From: Timema cristinae
Taxonomy: Eukaryota > Arthropoda > Insecta > Phasmatodea > Timematidae
Direction: 5' to 3'
Assembly (NCBI GenBank): GCA_039000515.1
Contig: JBCFYV010000012.1
Location: forward strand, 114,649,949-114,713,948
Length of the DNA: 64,000 nt
Part shown: piece after piece, positions 33,590 through 44,937 of the stretch
Numbering within the stretch: the stretch's first letter is position 1
Layout: the number at the start of each line of letters is the position of its first letter
Notes under the pieces: generated by a model
Databases searched by the model: none
What the model saw: the letters and a program-made list of their open reading frames with translations, nothing else
Told to the model about the DNA's origin: nothing
Position numbers and translations under genes: made by a program

Positions 33590-35695
33590 TCAGTTCTCAC
33601 ATATCATTTTATATGAAAATTAAAGGAATTTTTCCACATATTTCATTGATCATGATGTGACTGACCAACTAGCGTTTCATTTAAATAAATTGTCTATAAG
33701 AATCCAAAAATAAGTCAGTTTGTTCATCGCGCCACTCAAACACTATTTTTGAGAACTCTTACAACACAATGTCTGTAAATAGGCGCATCAAATTTGTTTA
33801 TATGCTGTCTGGTTTGTCAACACGAGTCAAAACTTGTAAACAATTGAGGATTAAATCCAATAAAAGGTTGAAAGTGGTGGTCACAGTTTAGCATTTATTA
33901 AAATAAATCTTTACATTCAAAGAAAAATGAATTCATTAATTTGTGAGAACTGACATTTAGAAAGTACATGTTAAATACCTCAAATAAATAACATAGAGAT
34001 ATCTCTTTTTGCTTAAGGCCATAATCTTTTTGACATTTTAAAATGTCTTATTCCTTGAAGCGTATCTAAATGGCATTTTCTTCTTTTATGAGGGTTGCAC
34101 TGTGTAAGAGGCAGCACACTTTTAATATAGCCATATTGTCAGTAAAGAGGGAAGTCGTGGTTAAAATCTCGGCCTGGTGCAGAGAATGGTGTTTTTCTCA
34201 CTTTCTTCAAGAAAAATCTTTCTTTTATTAGCTTTTTTTTTATATCTTCTATTTATCTTATTTTAAATGTGTGTTTCTGTAGTTAAGATGGTTTGCCTGT
34301 TATGGCACTATTTATGTGTTATCTTATATAATATTTAGTGTGTGTGGGGATGGACGCTAGCCAAGGTCCTGGGTTCAAGACCTAAATGGTTGAAAGTGGA
34401 TTTAGGGTCTTTTTCAATTCGAAACAAACACTTGAATCAAATACATGAGATATTATCAAAGCGGAATTGAAGTTGAAATATTTTTTGTTTGGTGGTTTTA
34501 TGCTCGAAAAAATATTATATTGTAGTTATTTATATAACTTTATGCACTAAAATTACTTGGAAAATGTTTTATTTCACAACTGTTTGTAATATTTCATTTT
34601 AATCTGTTAAATTAAGTTATATCACACCTGTACAGTTAAATAATTACTTAAGATTTTTTTGAGAGTATTATTAATTTTTAATGTATAAAACAACATAGAA
34701 TGTCAATACTTGACCATAAATAGGGTATTTACAGTCAATATTTTTATTAGTGATACTTTGTAATTGTAGAGGCCGGGATTATTTTCAAAGAGAAGTCAAA
34801 GTTGATATTTGTCTTGAAGCCAAGTTGAGGTTTTGAAGCTTTACATGCCCTAGTTTATGACATCACAGACCACGAAAAAACCAGCTACAGCCAATACACA
34901 CAATTACCTTAGAAAACTGTATAATTAAGACGACTGCTTATGTGTGATGGAGCATTGATTACATTTTTAAAATTTTTATATCTATAGAAATTGATAAAAA
35001 TAAAGATAAAAATTTAAAAAAAGGGAAAACAAAAGTTTCTTTTTTCTTGTTTTTATCAATTTCAATGATTATAAAATCATTTAGCCTTTGGGCCACCTCA
35101 TTGTTGAACATTTTTTTATTATTATGATTTACAGCTCAATAGTACATCTTTTAATTTTTATTTAATGTTTTATGAATACACATTTTGTTTTAATCAAATA
35201 AGATATTAGTTTCCAGTTCAGAGCAGAGACTCTATAACTTTCCTCTTCTCTTCCCTTTCCCCCCATGGTCAAATTCAGATAGGAAGGAACTTATTTGATT
35301 GTTATAAAATTTAATAGAATAAAGGGGCGTTTAGAAATATGCCTTTTCTCATAAAACATTATAAGCGCAGAGTCATACCTTTTGTGGTGCGTCTTGCAGC
35401 ATGCGTCCTGCATCTTGCCTTATGCAACTCGACCCGATTTCACTTTCACATTTATTTACATGCCGCAGCGGGTTTAAATATGCTGTCGCAGGAAGTAATT
35501 TCTGCTGACGTCTCTGCAGCTATCGTCATTTTACGGTGTAAACTACACCTAGTAACTCTATTGCTATTCTCCATTACACATGACTTTTATAGTCTGTGTC
35601 TGTGATTACCACCACAACAAAGGATGGCTCTGATAGTCATTGATGAATTTTATTGTGTTTCCAGCCCTCGGTCATGAAAATACGACGACACAAAC
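33590..35695. other. AT-rich, no recognised gene
   Basis: An 88-codon frame at 35339-35605 lies in a GC-richer patch ('ggcaagatgcaggacgc' on the minus strand) that looks like transposon-end sequence. It is not supported as a gene. Confidence 0.35.
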
Positions 35696-35699
35696 ACTT

Positions 35700-35765
35700 T
35701 CGCACCTGCTTCGGTGGCCACATGGTCTAATGCGCTACTCTCACAGTAGACTAGACGAAGAATAC
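35700..35765 (+). repeat. Third-head SINE, head only
   Basis: 'cttcggtggccacatggtct' and 'acagtagactagacg' match the first 60 bases of the third-head family; the remainder is absent. Confidence 0.55.
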
Positions 35766-36169
35766 AGTTCACACTTTACATTGCTTTGTTACACTCTAAA
35801 AGTGAAAATGGCCATCTCATGAATTTGGGCAAAATTTTGCCCATCCTGTGAGTTGGCTTCTTCACTTCCATTTCATGGACCAGGCAAAAACTCGTTTGGT
35901 TGATAAATTGGGCAGCTCCAAGCTGTTGTTAGGTTGGGCTTGTTTATAGTTATTAACAGACAATATCTGAAAACAAATTTCATCTAAGCTTTTATCAGAT
36001 GGGACAAAAATTTCCAGTTCATCAAATGGGCAAGGACTGGACAGGAATTTGCCCAGTTCGTGAAATGTGCAGTTTCACTAATAGGGTATAACATGTGCAT
36101 ATTTAGTAAGCATACTCATTTGTTGGCAATTAGATAGTTTAAATTTAGAGTTGTACCGACATTTGTGAG

Positions 36170-36428
36170 ACCCGCCTCAGCGGTGTAGTTGGCTAACGCG
36201 CTAGTCGTGATGAGCTCGACTGATGAGGACGGGGAGATTGAGGTTCGAATCTTTGTCGGATGAGCTGGGAGTGTTTTTTCCTAGATGGTTTTCCACTCTC
36301 TCTCCAGGCAAATGCGGGTTCACTTCCTATAAATTCAACCTTCTCAATTCCTAATCAATTAGCGTAATTAGTACTTAAGCGTATAACTCGAACGGGTAGT
36401 AGGACGCGGTGGTAAATAAAATAAATAA
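36170..36428 (+). mobile_element. Second-head SINE copy, full length
   Basis: The head has 'cgcctcagcggtgtagttgg' and B box 'aggttcgaatc'. The body 'ccactctctctccaggcaaa' and tail 'ggtagtaggacgcggtgg' follow, then TAAA units. Confidence 0.85.
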
Positions 36429-36437
36429 AAGACATTT

Positions 36438-36590
36438 GTGAGGAGGGAGAGTGGAAAAACATTTAGTATAAACCTCTCCCAGAGTATTTCCGACCAAAAT
36501 TTGAACCTTGATCTCCTAGTCATCAGTGGTCCAGTATACTGAAAAAATGACGCCTTAGATCATTCAACCACCAAATTGGGTCGAGATGAT
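36438..36590 (-). repeat. Third-head SINE, 5' half
   Basis: Minus orientation: 'ggagagtggaaaaac', reverse B box 'atttgaaccttg', then 'gacgccttagatca'. Head-on to the SINE just before it. Confidence 0.65.
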
Positions 36591-36628
36591 GTAAAACTAG
36601 GAAATATTGACATGTAAAGTAATGTCTG

Positions 36629-36772
36629 TCAATCTGTCATAGATTTGACTATATCGATGATGATGGGTAACATATTGTACGATGCCTTGTACAAAGCAGG
36701 ACTGGCTGTACTGATCTTTAAATCATTTTCCAACTTTTTCTTGACGGCGTTGATGACAATCAACGAACTTTC
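36629..36772 (-). CDS. Globin domain 2, exon 3 (G-H helices) and stop
   Basis: Acceptor 'ttctag' just before 36772, 47 codons and TGA at 36629-36631. The H helix is '[20 protein letters not shown]'. Phase 0 matches the donor of the previous exon. Confidence 0.75.
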   Translation of the reverse strand, partial: ESSLIVINAVKKKLENDLKISTASPALYKASYNMLPIIIDIVKSMTD

Positions 36773-36781
36773 CTAGAACAG

Positions 36782-36814
<33 letters not shown>

Positions 36815-39800
36815 AGAACACAGTGGAAAAAACCGTGTGTGATAGTTAAAAAAAAATTACTTAAGCTACTTTAATATATTCATACGTTAAGTCATGTTAT
36901 CTTATCTGGCTGTTACTTTTGATGGACAATTTAGATACACAAAGAAAAGGACAGTACTAATCATACAATTAATATCTACACACGGATTGAATCATTGTAA
37001 TTACGGCACTGTCTGTATGGAGCACATTTCAATTAATTTTAATTAGGTGAAAAATGACACCTAGAAGAGGGAATAGAACTCGGAACCTTTGCCTCGGTAT
37101 GCCAATCTCTACCGATGATCTAGCTAATGATTCCACATGACCGTCACAAACTCAACCTTGAACTATGAGTGAATAATAACTCTGAGCTCAGGACGCATCT
37201 TGGATTGCTCGGTGGCAGAACATCGGCACGCTTAGCCAAAGTACCCTGGGTTTGATTCCCTCGTCAAGGTGTCACTTTTTAACCAATTTAAATACTCGTA
37301 TAGTAAAATGTTATCAGTAGTGACTGCAAAAAAAACCATGTTTTTATTTTAAGAATGTATAACACATGATTGATCTGTGGGACAACTTAACCTAACCCTG
37401 TACCTACTAGTGATGTCAATCCCCTCATTACAACATTCTCTCTAAGACAGCTTGATTATTCCTGGGAACCAGCAGTGATATAACAATTAATTACCTCTCC
37501 AAAAACGGCTTTGTTTCAGATTTTCATGCCGCTACTAATACTAACGGATCAATATTGTATCAGCCGCTATGGTGGCAGCATGGTATAAGGTGTCACTCTC
37601 ACAAGAGACTGGCTGTCGTTGATGGGGAAGATCACGGTTTGAAACCTGATTGTACTGTGGGTGTTTTCTTTTTACTAAATGATTTTCCAATCTCCCTCCA
37701 CAAAAATGGAGGTACATTTTATCTAAATTTAACTGTTCATGTCCCAACATATTAGCTTAATAATAATAATAATATTAATAATAATAATAAATTATTATTA
37801 TTGTATTAATTTTTTTAACTATTATAAATATTTGTTCAACTTTTTTTCTTTTTTTTTTACAAAATGACACACCCCTTGATTTATGATACAAGGTGTGTTC
37901 TCCCCCCACCCATTACACCATTGCAAACGAGTATTAAGACACAGTGCTAAAAAAAAAATATTGTATCCACACTAAAGTTGGTATTGAAAGTACAAACCCT
38001 CACCAATAAAATATGCGATGGATTGAGGTTTTTGTCAAGAAACCTTTTACAGGCGAGCCTAAGAATGTCGACTATAAGATCCCCTTGCTCGAGACTGTCC
38101 AGGAATTGTGAGACAAACATCAAACAGTCTTTGACAAACACCTGGAAGTGTTTATCGTCCAGATCCACCTCATCCCCCGGATGGATATCCGGATAAAACA
38201 CCAGCAGCTCGGGAATTGTCTCGAGCACACTGGAATCACCAGATGAAGGGTTATTGTGTGAATTCCTCATAGACTGCACAAGAGCACCCTCTTTATAGTT
38301 TCATACAATGTAATATTTAATTTAATTAATGACACTTCGTAATGATTAAGTTTTTTTTTTGCATGCGTCGCTTGCAGTATATTGTGGTATGACATTATTA
38401 TATTGGTTATGCGCTTGCACACATGATAATTTTTCATCTATACTAAAGATGTGCAAAAGCCACTTTTTCAATTCAAAGCAAACTCGAATCGAATATATGA
38501 AATATTTTTTAAGCTGAATAAAAGTATATAGACTATCAATGTATAAAAAGTATGAGCCACTCCAAAGAGGAAACCTTAGCATTCTTGGTCTTGCCGATGA
38601 AATAACCCCGAGCAAACTCACAGTTCCACAATGTCGACCACGCTGTCCTCATCGTCCTTAATGATTCTCCATGTTTCCTGCAGCAGCTGTCTTTCGAGGT
38701 CAGACAGTCCCAGGGGTGTGTCGTACTTGGGGCCACACATCTACTATACAGCAAAATAAGACTCGCATTTCATTGCGTTAGCTTCGGTGCCTCAGATGCA
38801 GAGGATTGAATCGATTTAGTTTTTAGTAACATATAAAGAAAATAATGTCTTACCCCCACATACCTCTGTCAACAATATTTAGACCAAGGTTTGACAACTT
38901 GTTGGTCTCGTGGTAGTTTTAGTTAGTTTTATAGTAAAATTGCACTGCCATTAAAAGTCTAATTTGGGCCTTCTAAACTCGCAAATATATAAAATATTTT
39001 CCAATAATATATAAAATATGAGAGTGACCAAAAAAACCCAACCTTAATTGGTGATAATAAATACCGCTAAAATAAAAATAAAAAAAATTATATGAAGATA
39101 TAAATTTTATTTATTCAATTTTTTATTCTATCAAGGTGGGGGGATATATATATCCCCACCTTGATAGAAAAAATTGAATAAATAAATATATATATATTTG
39201 AGGAAATATTGTGATTAAGGAATAAATATAAGGTGTATAGGAAAAAATGAAGCAAAAAATAAAGTAGAAAAAGATGAGTGATCGTGTGATCTTTGTAGGG
39301 TTTATAATTCGACCCGGGCCCAAAAATGTTGCTGGCCCCTCCCTGATTTACTCTATTAAATGTTGTATTATATTTGCCCACAAAGAAGGAAAAAAAAAAA
39401 ATGAGCAGCACGGACCAATATTTTTTTAGGTGATTGCAACGTTATAAAGCGAAGATAATTTTACCCTTTCATCTTTGAATAAATCAAACATGTCCCAGGT
39501 AGAAACATAGAGATTAATTTTCTTCACACGTTGATCAACAATTGTAGAATATCTGTCAAGGATGTCCCGGAATTTGATGAGAACTTAGTTTCATTTAAAA
39601 AGTTTCTGGTGACCTGGTGGTCTAGGGGTAAGGTGTCAGACTTCTATGCTGGCGGCCGGGGTTCAATCCTCGGTCCCGGCAAAGATTTATCTGATTACCA
39701 AACCCTTCCTCCACCTCTGACAAGACATCTTGTGAATGTGGAGAATGCCAGGCCTCCACCGTGGTTCGGATTCCACGTTAAACTGTAGGTCCTTCATTTC

Positions 39801-42800
39801 ATCTCACAATCACCCTACCATTACACATTAGCGTAAGTGCGTATAACCCGAATGGGTAGTAAGACGCGGTGCTAATAATAATAATAATAATAATAATAAT
39901 ATAATAATAATAATAATAATAAAAAAAGTTTCTCATCTAATTCCGCTAAGCTCATGCCAGATATTCCACAACTGTTAAAATTACCATGTGGAGAAATGAA
40001 TCAAATAAATTATTTATTTTGCAAAGGGGGGAAAAAAAAAAGTTTGCCATGAAAGTTGCAAAAAACCCTTCAACTTTTCTCTCGTCGCCTTCCATCCTTC
40101 CAAAAAAAAAACAACTTGTTTTTTTAATCACCGTATTTTATTACCTGTTCATGTTATACGCATATATGATTGTTACTCTAATGGAGTAGGGATGAGGAGG
40201 GAAGTATTTTAAAAGTATTTTACACGCATTTGCGTGGAAGGAAAGTGGGGGAACCATTTAGGTAAAAATCACCTACAGGAGACTCGGCCAAGATTGGAAT
40301 CCTGATCTCCCCGTCTTCAGCAGGCCAGTCTAACACAAGAGTGATGCCTTAGAGCATTCAGCCAATGAAGTGAACCCAAGCCTTGTTGTTGAACATACTC
40401 TTTAAAATTTTATATTATTACTAGCACCGCATCTTACTACCCATCCGGATTATACGCACTTACGCTAATGTGTAATGGTAGGGTGATTGTGAGATGAAAT
40501 GGAGGACCTACAGTTTAACGTGTGATCCGAACCACGGCGGAGGCCTGTCATTCCCCACATTCACAAGCTGTGATTAATACACGTCTTGTCAGAGGTGAGG
40601 TTAGAGGTCGATTGTTGGCTCACCTCAAAGTAGCGATTATATAATATATTATGTAAAAACTACAACTTACCAGTCCAGACAGTGTGTAGATCATTTTGGT
40701 GAGGGACAATGCAATTGTGGTCGACTGTTTTGATTTTGACTTTGTCAACATGGTGTCTGCAAGGACCGCCGCTGGAAACTATACAAATAAAAACAACATT
40801 TAGGGTTTGGGCAATAAAAAAAACCTCTCTATATTAATTCTTGTCAAAAGATGCATCGGATTATCTTAATAAATCAGGATTTGGAAAGTAAATAAATAAA
40901 AAAAGAAAGAGCAATGGTATAATCGGTAAAAAGGTATGTACGCATGTCATTTGATATGATCTAACGAACTCGAGAGGTATGAGAAGTACACTTTTTCAAT
41001 TCGAAGCGAAGCAGAATTGAATAATATGACATATTCACAAAGTCGAATTGAGGTTCAAATAGTTAAAATTAAGATATTATGTGTAGTTATATAGTTTAAG
41101 GTATTAAATATAATTTACAGAATGTTATATTTCGAAAATGTTAACATATTTCATCCTAAACTTACAAATTAAGTAATTATCACAAGATGTAATATTAATT
41201 ATTTTAGATTTTTGTCAAGTGAACATTAATTTTTGATATTCCCTTCACTTTTCCCGTAAGGGCGAGAGCTTACCTTTGCATTATTCCACCATGGTATAGC
41301 TTATAAGATAGGATTTCTTTACTGGTAAAGCTTGGTTATTGTCGAATCTGCAATTTTACTTTCGAACCAAAGTTTAAACTGACAAATATTCAAAGTGGAT
41401 TCAAAGTTTTCAAAGCTTTTCACACATGATTTCACAGATTTTGAGATCCACTTCCTCTCCATCATTGGAAAAACCAGAGCAGATGAATTTGTTTTAAAGG
41501 CTTTCATAACAGCTGTTTGATTTGAAGTTAATGTTTTTGGGCTTGATTCACACAATTTATTTCATCACGCATTCTCATGATGTATGTTGTAACTACACCC
41601 GAAAAGTTGGGGGTTATTATTTCCTAAACGCTGATCAAGCACAAACATATTAATTCAAAATGAAACCAACTGGCCCTTGATATGGCTCCAAATTATAGTT
41701 TTTACTTGAGGTAATTAATGTGCACTTTTTTAAACCAAGTGATTATATTATCACATGAGTTATTAATCAAATTAATTCTAGAACAGACATAACACCCAAA
41801 CACTTGACTATTATTAAAGCATTGTGAAAGGGGAAACCCCAATTTCAACTTTATATGTGTATATATATATTCATTCTTTTTGCCATACTAATTTAAATAA
41901 AAAAAAGATAAAAAAAAACACCTCCAGTCAAAACATATTAACTAAGGATGCAACCCCCCAAATCCTTAGAATCCCCAAGGAGATTTGAGGATTCAAGACT
42001 CAAATCCTTTTAATTCCCCCCCCCCCCCCCCCCAATTTTTCAAGTGAAATTTGTTTTATAGCTCTAATACTGCTTGTTTGTTGTTAAGAACCATTTATAA
42101 ATTATAATAGGATGAAAATAACAAACAGATCCCAAACAAGTAATTTAACACAACTCATTGTATGAATGTTATAATGGAAGATAAGAAAGAATGCTAATTT
42201 AGTTCCTGTTTGCATTTTATATTATTCTATTATATTTCTATTTATTCTTATGTTCATAATTTGTTCCAAGATTTGTATTCAAGATTCAGGATTTGAAGGT
42301 AAATTGGAGATTCAGAATCAATTCGTAAAATAGTGGATTTGAGCCAACTCTAATATCGGCATAATTCAAGTCATTCTCAACTGACCGCAAAAAACTCCTC
42401 TATCGGAATGTGTTGATCGTGCATCGTGTCGGCGACTCTGAAGATCGTGTCGGCTATTATATCGTCGTTTTCAAGGTTTGAAAATATTTTCGAACACATA
42501 TATTTTATTGTCTGCAGGGCGTCCATGAAAGTATCGTCTTTCTTCAATTTGGAGATCGAGACATGTTTGATGGATGGGAAATAATTTTGTAAATTTTCGT
42601 TTTCCTTAAACATTCTGAAACAAAGATATGAATAACACAAATTCTGATATTACTATTTTATATCACCGCATCTTACTACTCATTCCGGTTATATGATTAT
42701 GTACTAATTACGCTAATATGTTAAGGTTGAGGAAGAGTACCCGCATTTGCGTGAAGGGAAAGTGTAAAACAATTTAGGAAAATCCACCCTCACTACCAGA

Positions 42801-43638
42801 CTTCTAGCCCTGATCTCCCAGTCACCAGTAAACTAGTCTATTGTGAGAGTGACGCCTTGTTCTATTTGACCACCGAAGCGGATGCAATTATAATAACACA
42901 TAATTTTAGTCACATAAAACCAGCTCTGGTGTGCACAGAAACTAGATGTAAGGCTCATTAATCCTGAATTGCCAGTGGTGGAAAGGTAAGGGGTTAGAAT
43001 CTCAGCCAGGTGTATTAGGGGTGGCTTCCCCTAAATGTTTTTACATTCTCCCTCCACGCAAATGTGGGTACACTTCTTCTTAGTTCAATCTTCCTAATAT
43101 CTAACACAATAGTGTAATTATTACATATGTGTACAACCTGAAACTCGCCTCAGTGGTGTGGTTAGCTAACGTGCTAGTTTTGTGTTGAGCTAGACTGCCA
43201 AGGATGGGAGATCGAGGTTAGAACCTTGGTTTGGTGAACTGGGGGTGGTTTTCCCTATATGGTTTTACACTCTCCCTCCACACAAATGTGGGTTCTCTTC
43301 CTATAAATTCAACCTCCCCAATTCCTAGCCCATTAGTGTAATTAGTATTTAAGCGTATATACTGAACAGGTAGCATGATGCGGTGACCAAAAAAATTAAC
43401 TTTACTAGAAAATAAATATATGTAAAAAAATAATTGCAAAACATGTTTTTCTGAGCAAGCAGGGAATTAATTATTAAAGAGTACTAGAAACCACTTACGC
43501 AACAATTGCCCTTCCAATGTACTTCTCAGCATGTGATGCGAAACTTGGTTCCAACCACATCTTTTTTAAATCCGATTTATCTTCGGCAGACAGTTCTAGT
43601 AAATCCAACGACAGTGATTGAGCGAAGAAGATTGGTAA
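36629..43638 (-). CDS. Two-domain globin-fold protein lacking the usual heme histidines (gene model)
   Basis: Six exons read in order on the minus strand (43499-43638, 42386-42614, 40671-40778, 38622-38740, 38004-38229, 36629-36772) and join in phase. The intron phases are 2,0,0,2,0. Each trio gives one globin fold, with introns at the ancestral B12.2 (phase 2) and G7.0 (phase 0) positions. Domain 1 shows '[13 protein letters not shown]' (A helix) and '[11 protein letters not shown]' (C/CD). Domain 2 shows '[15 protein letters not shown]' and '[15 protein letters not shown]'. By alignment to typical globins, distal E7 is Ala in domain 1 and Phe in domain 2. Proximal F8 is Met (followed by His) in domain 1 and Phe in domain 2. 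Canonical oxygen binding is therefore unlikely in domain 2 and doubtful in domain 1. More exons probably lie upstream. If the exon-3/exon-4 junction is wrong, this is instead two tandem single-domain genes. Role unknown. Confidence 0.75.
37200..37290 (+). repeat. tRNA-like SINE head
   Basis: 'gcacgcttagccaaag' and B box 'gggtttgattccc'. No clear body or tail of the other families follows, so a further head type or a remnant. Confidence 0.4.
37555..37800 (+). mobile_element. Third-head SINE copy
   Basis: The head has 'gctatggtggcagcatggta' and 'tcacggtttgaaacc'. The body 'ccaatctccctccaca' ends near 'acatattagctt'. The shared tail is replaced by AAT units directly. It lies in the last intron of the globin gene. 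Confidence 0.75.
38004..38229 (-). CDS. Globin domain 2, exon 2 (B-G helices)
   Basis: Acceptor 'tgattccag' before 38229 and donor TTG|GTGAGG at 37998-38003. 226 bases: one base completing a Leu codon, then 75 codons. It contains Phe at the E7-equivalent and Phe at the F8-equivalent ('[15 protein letters not shown]'). Confidence 0.78.
38622..38740 (-). CDS. Globin domain 2, exon 1 (A-B helices)
   Basis: Starts at ATG 38740 and ends in donor CT|GTGAGT, phase 2. The ATG is preceded directly by TAGTAG. Either the acceptor is 'tatagtag' and the exon continues from domain 1, or the exon carries a 5' UTR and this ATG starts a separate gene. Both AGs are possible. Confidence 0.75.
39107..39184. repeat. 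Near-perfect palindrome, about 78 bp
   Basis: 'ttctatcaaggtgggg' and its exact complement flank an 'ggatatatatat' centre, with further arm pairing ('ttattcaattttt' to 'aaaaattgaataa') outside. A long stem-loop in the intron between the two globin domains. Confidence 0.85.
39608..39922 (+). mobile_element. SINE-1 copy, full length, with target duplication
   Basis: Complete head ('ggtggtctaggggtaagg', 'gggttcaatcc'), body, tail and about 20 AAT units. Flanked by AAAAAGTTTCT at 39597-39607 and 39923-39933. The flanks themselves form an inverted repeat (see findings). Confidence 0.95.
40128..40375 (-). mobile_element. Third-head SINE copy
   Basis: Minus orientation: 'accgtattttattacctgtt', 'cgcatttgcgtgga', reverse B box region 'gattggaatcctgatctccc', then 'gtgatgccttagagcattca'. 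Confidence 0.7.
40415..40600 (-). mobile_element. SINE-1, 5' truncated
   Basis: The tail complement ('cgcatcttactacccat') and body to 'cttgtcagaggtgag'. The head is missing. Sits about 70 bases from the globin exon at 40671. Confidence 0.85.
40671..40778 (-). CDS. Globin domain 1, exon 3 (G-H helices)
   Basis: 36 codons between acceptor 'tttgtatag' and a consensus donor CTG|GTAAGT (40665-40670), phase 0 at both ends. The H helix reads '[17 protein letters not shown]'. The strong donor argues that translation continues into another exon. Without splicing, about 16 more codons would be added before a stop. Confidence 0.68.
40800..42360. other. Globin intron without recognised element
   Basis: AT-rich. 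It has a 78-codon minus-strand frame (41319-41555) with no recognised motif or splice partner, and a C run at about 42018-42034. Confidence 0.4.
42386..42614 (-). CDS. Globin domain 1, exon 2 (B-G helices)
   Basis: Acceptor 'ctttgtttcag' before 42614 and donor GCG|GTCAGT. One base plus 76 codons. It contains '[16 protein letters not shown]' (E helix, Ala at E7) and '[16 protein letters not shown]' (F helix, Met at F8 with His next). Confidence 0.8.
42662..42885 (-). mobile_element. Third-head SINE copy
   Basis: 'tcaccgcatcttactactca' tail, 'cgcatttgcgtgaagggaaa' body, reverse head ending 'gagagtgacgccttg'. Confidence 0.75.
42980..43135 (+). repeat. Third-head SINE, 5' truncated
   Basis: 'ggttagaatctcagccaggt', 'cattctccctccacgcaaat', 'gtgtaattattacata', with the tail lost. 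Confidence 0.6.
43143..43400 (+). mobile_element. Second-head SINE copy
   Basis: 'cgcctcagtggtgtggttag', 'gaggttagaacc', 'actctccctccacacaaatg', and tail 'gaacaggtagcatgatgcgg'. Confidence 0.8.
43499..43638 (-). CDS. Globin domain 1, exon 1 (A-B helices)
   Basis: Acceptor 'attcttgtccag' before 43638, 46 codons plus two bases, donor GC|GTAAGT. It opens with '[20 protein letters not shown]' in phase 0, so an N-terminal or earlier-domain exon must exist upstream. Confidence 0.78.
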
Positions 43639-43799
43639 CTGGACAAGAATAAAAAACAACCAACAGTCGAACTATTAGTTGAAAGAAGAGAAAATTAAAC
43701 TAGCTTACCTTTATCGGCTAACTAGATACTTAAACTAGTAAATGAAATATAAGACGCGAGAAATAAAAACCAAAACCATGAGACACATTGAAATATTCA

Positions 43800-44380
43800 T
43801 CAGTGGTCATGTGGTTTAAGGTGTCACTCTCATGATAGATTGAATTGCAGGTTACTGGTTTAAATTTCAGCACGGTTTACTAACAATGGTTTTCCACTCT
43901 CCCTTCAAACAAATGGGGGTGCACACTTCCAAAGAATATATTCCTACCCGCCTCGGTGGCATAGTTAGCTAACACTCTAGTCGTGTTGAGCTCGACTGCC
44001 GAGGACGAGGAGATCGAGGTTCAAATCTCAGTCGGATGAACTGGGGGGGGGGGGGGTTTCCCTAGATGGTTTTCCACTCTCCCTTCAAACAAATGGGGGT
44101 GCACACTTCAAAAGAATATATTCCTACCCGCCTCGGTGGCATAGTTAGCTAACACTTTAGTCATGTTGAGCTCGACTGCCGAGGACGAGGAGATCGAGGT
44201 TCAAATCTCAGTCGGATGAACTGGGGGGGGGGGGGGTTCCTAGATGGTTTTCCACTCTCCCTCCACGCAAATGTGGGTTTACTTCCTCTAAATTCAACCT
44301 TCCCAATTCCTAATCCATTAGCGTAATTAGTACTTAAGCGTATAACCCAAACGGGTAGTAAGACGCGGTGCTAAATAAAA
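43800..44380 (+). repeat. SINE cluster with a 180-bp tandem duplication
   Basis: A third-head fragment is followed by a second-head SINE. The junction block (from about 43888, 'tggttttccactctccc') is repeated 180 bases later, including a G run ('gaactgggggg'). The last copy ends with the shared tail 'cgggtagtaagacgcggtgc'. Confidence 0.8.
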
Positions 44381-44654
44381 ATTATTTGTATATATTATAT
44401 ATATATATTCCTGATCCCTATCCTTTAGTGCAAATCTGTGGATAACCTGATAGGTATAAAAACGCGGTGCATCAAAATACCCCACATGGGAACACTAAAT
44501 TAGGTCAAGTACAGTCACACTAATGTTGTTATTTCAATATTATAATAATTTGTAATATAACTAATTGCCATGCTTGATTGATTTTCCAACCTTTTGAGTA
44601 AAAAGCTTATTCATTTTGAGTTTGTGTGAATTTCAATAAAAACATCAATATTAC

Positions 44655-44711
44655 CTGCTTGGTGAATTTGAAGCTATTTCTCGAGGTAGGGTGCACCTTA
44701 CCTTGACACAC
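44655..44711 (-). CDS. Possible small exon of the globin gene
   Basis: 19 codons in phase 0 at both ends, between 'gctcttag' and CAG|GTAATA, reading 'NSFKFTKQ' before the exon at 43638. The phase fits, but the exon is short and an internal GTAAGG donor competes. Tentative. Confidence 0.3.
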
Positions 44712-44937
44712 CTAAGAGCTAATTTATGAAATAGAAAGATAGGGAAGAAAATGAGCAGTTCACTCTACAAGGCTTCTTGTTTATCTGGCAATAGCACTTA
44801 CCCTCTTCCACTAACAAGTATAAATACTCATTATACTATTTGTACTGAGATAACATTTCAAAAGTACTTTATTCTCATTTCCTATTTTAGACCGACGCCA
44901 TAGTTTCACAAACATTTTTAAATCTACATCTTAAGAA

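Noticed and set aside
35339..35605. 88-codon plus-strand frame
   Set aside because: Lies in transposon-end-like GC-richer sequence with no splice or domain support.
39115..39411. 98-codon minus-strand frame rich in Phe, Ile and Tyr
   Set aside because: Translation of the palindrome and AT-rich flank. No family or splice support.
41319..41555. 78-codon minus-strand frame inside the globin intron
   Set aside because: No globin-like pattern, no phase-compatible splice sites and no family recognised. Left as a possible transposon scrap.
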